From an uncultured Burkholderiales bacterium (lineage in GTDB: Bacteria > Pseudomonadota > Gammaproteobacteria > Burkholderiales > Burkholderiaceae_C): a DNA stretch of 39,604 nt. Below are positions 38,999 to 39,604 of this stretch, in pieces (position 1 is the stretch's first letter; each line of letters starts with the position of its first letter). The stretch is from assembly GCA_903880855.1 (NCBI GenBank), contig CAIRQX010000064.1, positions 1 to 39,604 on the forward strand, written 5' to 3'. The position numbers and the translations under genes were made by a program. Below the pieces are notes generated by a model. The model was given only the letters and a program-made list of their open reading frames with translations. It was not told the origin of the DNA and ran no database searches.

Positions 38999-39004
38999 GT
39001 ATTT

Positions 39005-39098
39005 GTGCGCGCTGCGCCAAGGCGATCACTTGGGACATGCTGCGACTCCGCACTGCGTGCTTTATGTCGTTCGCAGCATGCGCCAAGCGCTCACCTTG
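39005..39098 (+). repeat. Palindromic element, copy A
   Basis: This 94-base element folds back on itself. The arm 39018-39045 pairs with 39071-39098 (28 positions, five mismatches) around a 25-base loop that itself contains the mini-hairpin GCAC-TGC-GTGC. A second copy lies at 39264-39355 in the opposite orientation. The two agree at all but 11 aligned positions plus a 2-base gap. Eight of the differences are four compensatory pairs that keep the stems intact. Confidence 0.85.
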
Positions 39099-39210
39099 AC
39101 GCGGGTTGTTTGCAGGCCAGGTTCATAAAAACGATACCGACCGAATTAGCTTATTTACAAAGCCCAATCGCGATTAAGCGTCGGTGGTAGTTCTAAGTCA
39201 AAAAAACTAA

Positions 39211-39225
39211 GCAAAGCAAAGCAAA
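39211..39225. repeat. Three tandem GCAAA units
   Basis: The pentamer GCAAA occurs three times in a row between the two palindromic copies, next to a run of seven A. It may be slippage-prone sequence. No function is evident. Confidence 0.6.
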
Positions 39226-39263
39226 AGTTCAACTCTCCGCTGCTCGACCGCAGAAACCCGTGA

Positions 39264-39355
39264 CAAGGTGAGCACTCGGCGCTTGTTGCGAACGACATAA
39301 AGCGCGCAGCGCGGAGTCGCAACAAGTGCCGAGTGATCGCCTTGGCACAGCGCAC
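39264..39355 (-). repeat. Palindromic element, copy B (inverted relative to copy A)
   Basis: This 92-base element is the reverse-orientation partner of copy A. The arm 39264-39291 pairs with 39317-39344 over 28 positions with only three mismatches, around a 25-base loop (39292-39316) with the inner hairpin GCGC-TGC-GCGC on the minus strand. It is closer to a perfect palindrome than copy A. It sits 50 bases beyond the recX stop and could act at the 3' end of the recX transcript. Confidence 0.85.
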
Positions 39356-39404
39356 GAGATTTTTCGGAACAAGAGACAAATGCGCGGAGAAGAAACCGAA
39401 TGGC

Positions 39405-39604
39405 CTACAGATCATCAGCCCCAGCAACCACCCGCCGCACAACCTCAGCCGCAAACCCACGACTCACCAAAAACCGAACCTGCTTCCCGCGCTCAGATGC
39501 ATCAGATGGAGGCGCACCAAATTTCTTGCGCCAAACCACCAGCGCACGCTCGAGCTCGGTGCCACGCATGGCCTCGACAGCCTCGGCAATATCGTCCGCA
39601 GGCA
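39405..39604 (-). CDS. recX: Regulatory protein RecX (partial, N-terminus outside window)
   Basis: RecX binds RecA filaments and limits their activity during recombination and SOS repair. Only the last 66 codons are in the window. The translation contains the ELERALVVWRKKFGAPPSDA stretch, then ERGKQVRFLVSRGFAAEVVR and a stop (TAG) at 39407-39405. These are the alpha-helical repeat pattern of RecX C-termini (WRKKFG, RFLxxRGF). The order recX followed by sucC matches what I recall from Comamonadaceae, except that argC and a repeat pair lie between. recA would be expected just upstream, outside the window. Confidence 0.88.
   Translation of the reverse strand, partial: PADDIAEAVEAMRGTELERALVVWRKKFGAPPSDASERGKQVRFLVSRGFAAEVVRRVVAGADDL

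Larger units (their letters stand above)
38999..39404. other. 406-base convergent intergenic region argC/recX with paired palindromes
   Basis: No gene is supported in this stretch; two short reading frames crossing it (39005-39190 plus, 39155-39460 minus) run through the repeats and have no protein features. It holds the two palindromic elements described separately (39005-39098 and 39264-39355), a 165-base spacer between them with an AT-rich core, and three tandem GCAAA units. It lies between the 3' ends of argC and recX, the usual setting for REP/BIME elements. Confidence 0.8.

Noticed and set aside
39155-39460. 101-codon minus-strand frame crossing the argC/recX gap and the recX end
   Set aside because: It runs through palindromic copy B and overlaps recX in another frame; the sequence looks like translated repeat.

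Overview
The window looks like chromosomal core sequence from a betaproteobacterium of the order Burkholderiales, most likely family Comamonadaceae. Three things point that way. The order recX / sucC-sucD-terC-pilA-pilin glycosyltransferase is one I associate from memory with that family. The single-chain indolepyruvate ferredoxin oxidoreductase, the YhdP-type giant AsmA-like protein and the DUF3717-DUF1289 protein fit the same group. Base composition is moderate in GC. The genus cannot be fixed from this sequence. I see no phage, insertion sequence, CRISPR array, tRNA or rRNA.

Layout. 1-2747 (minus): the yajC-secD-secF part of the Sec translocon auxiliary operon, with secF cut by the window edge. 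2835-7848: indolepyruvate ferredoxin oxidoreductase, the lipoprotein lytic transglycosylase MltA, and a 46-residue membrane protein on the opposite strand whose start codon overlaps that of mltA. 7894-14609 (minus): an apparent operon yhdP - PAS sensor kinase - FixJ-type response regulator. 14622-17924: glnE, convergent with a stand-alone heptose-1-phosphate adenylyltransferase. 18020-23213 (plus): a tightly packed six-gene cluster for fatty acyl chain modification: exported glutathione peroxidase, FAD amine-oxidase-like protein, DUF1365, cyclopropane-fatty-acid-synthase-like methyltransferase, short-chain dehydrogenase and NTF2-like protein. 23222-28933: housekeeping genes (GST, purB, yaeQ, DUF3717/DUF1289, a YvlD-like membrane protein, a BepA-like M48 protease, moaC). 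29043-34875: a surface glycan and pilin region with two WaaE-like family 2 glycosyltransferases, an OafA-type acyltransferase, a PglL/Wzy-type O-oligosaccharyltransferase and a type IV pilin. 35033-37899 (minus): terC, sucD, sucC. 38081-38998: argC (type 2). 39405-end: the C-terminus of recX.

The most unusual structure is in the convergent argC/recX gap (39005-39355). Two ~93-base copies of a palindromic element lie in inverted orientation. They differ at 11 positions, and eight of those differences form four compensatory base-pair changes. This looks like a BIME/REP-like pair or a structured RNA element maintained for its fold.

Other points of interest are the fatty-acid-modification cluster headed by a periplasmic peroxidase, the coupling of yhdP to a two-component system, the overlapping divergent starts at mltA, and a perfect 15-base palindrome upstream of sucCD.
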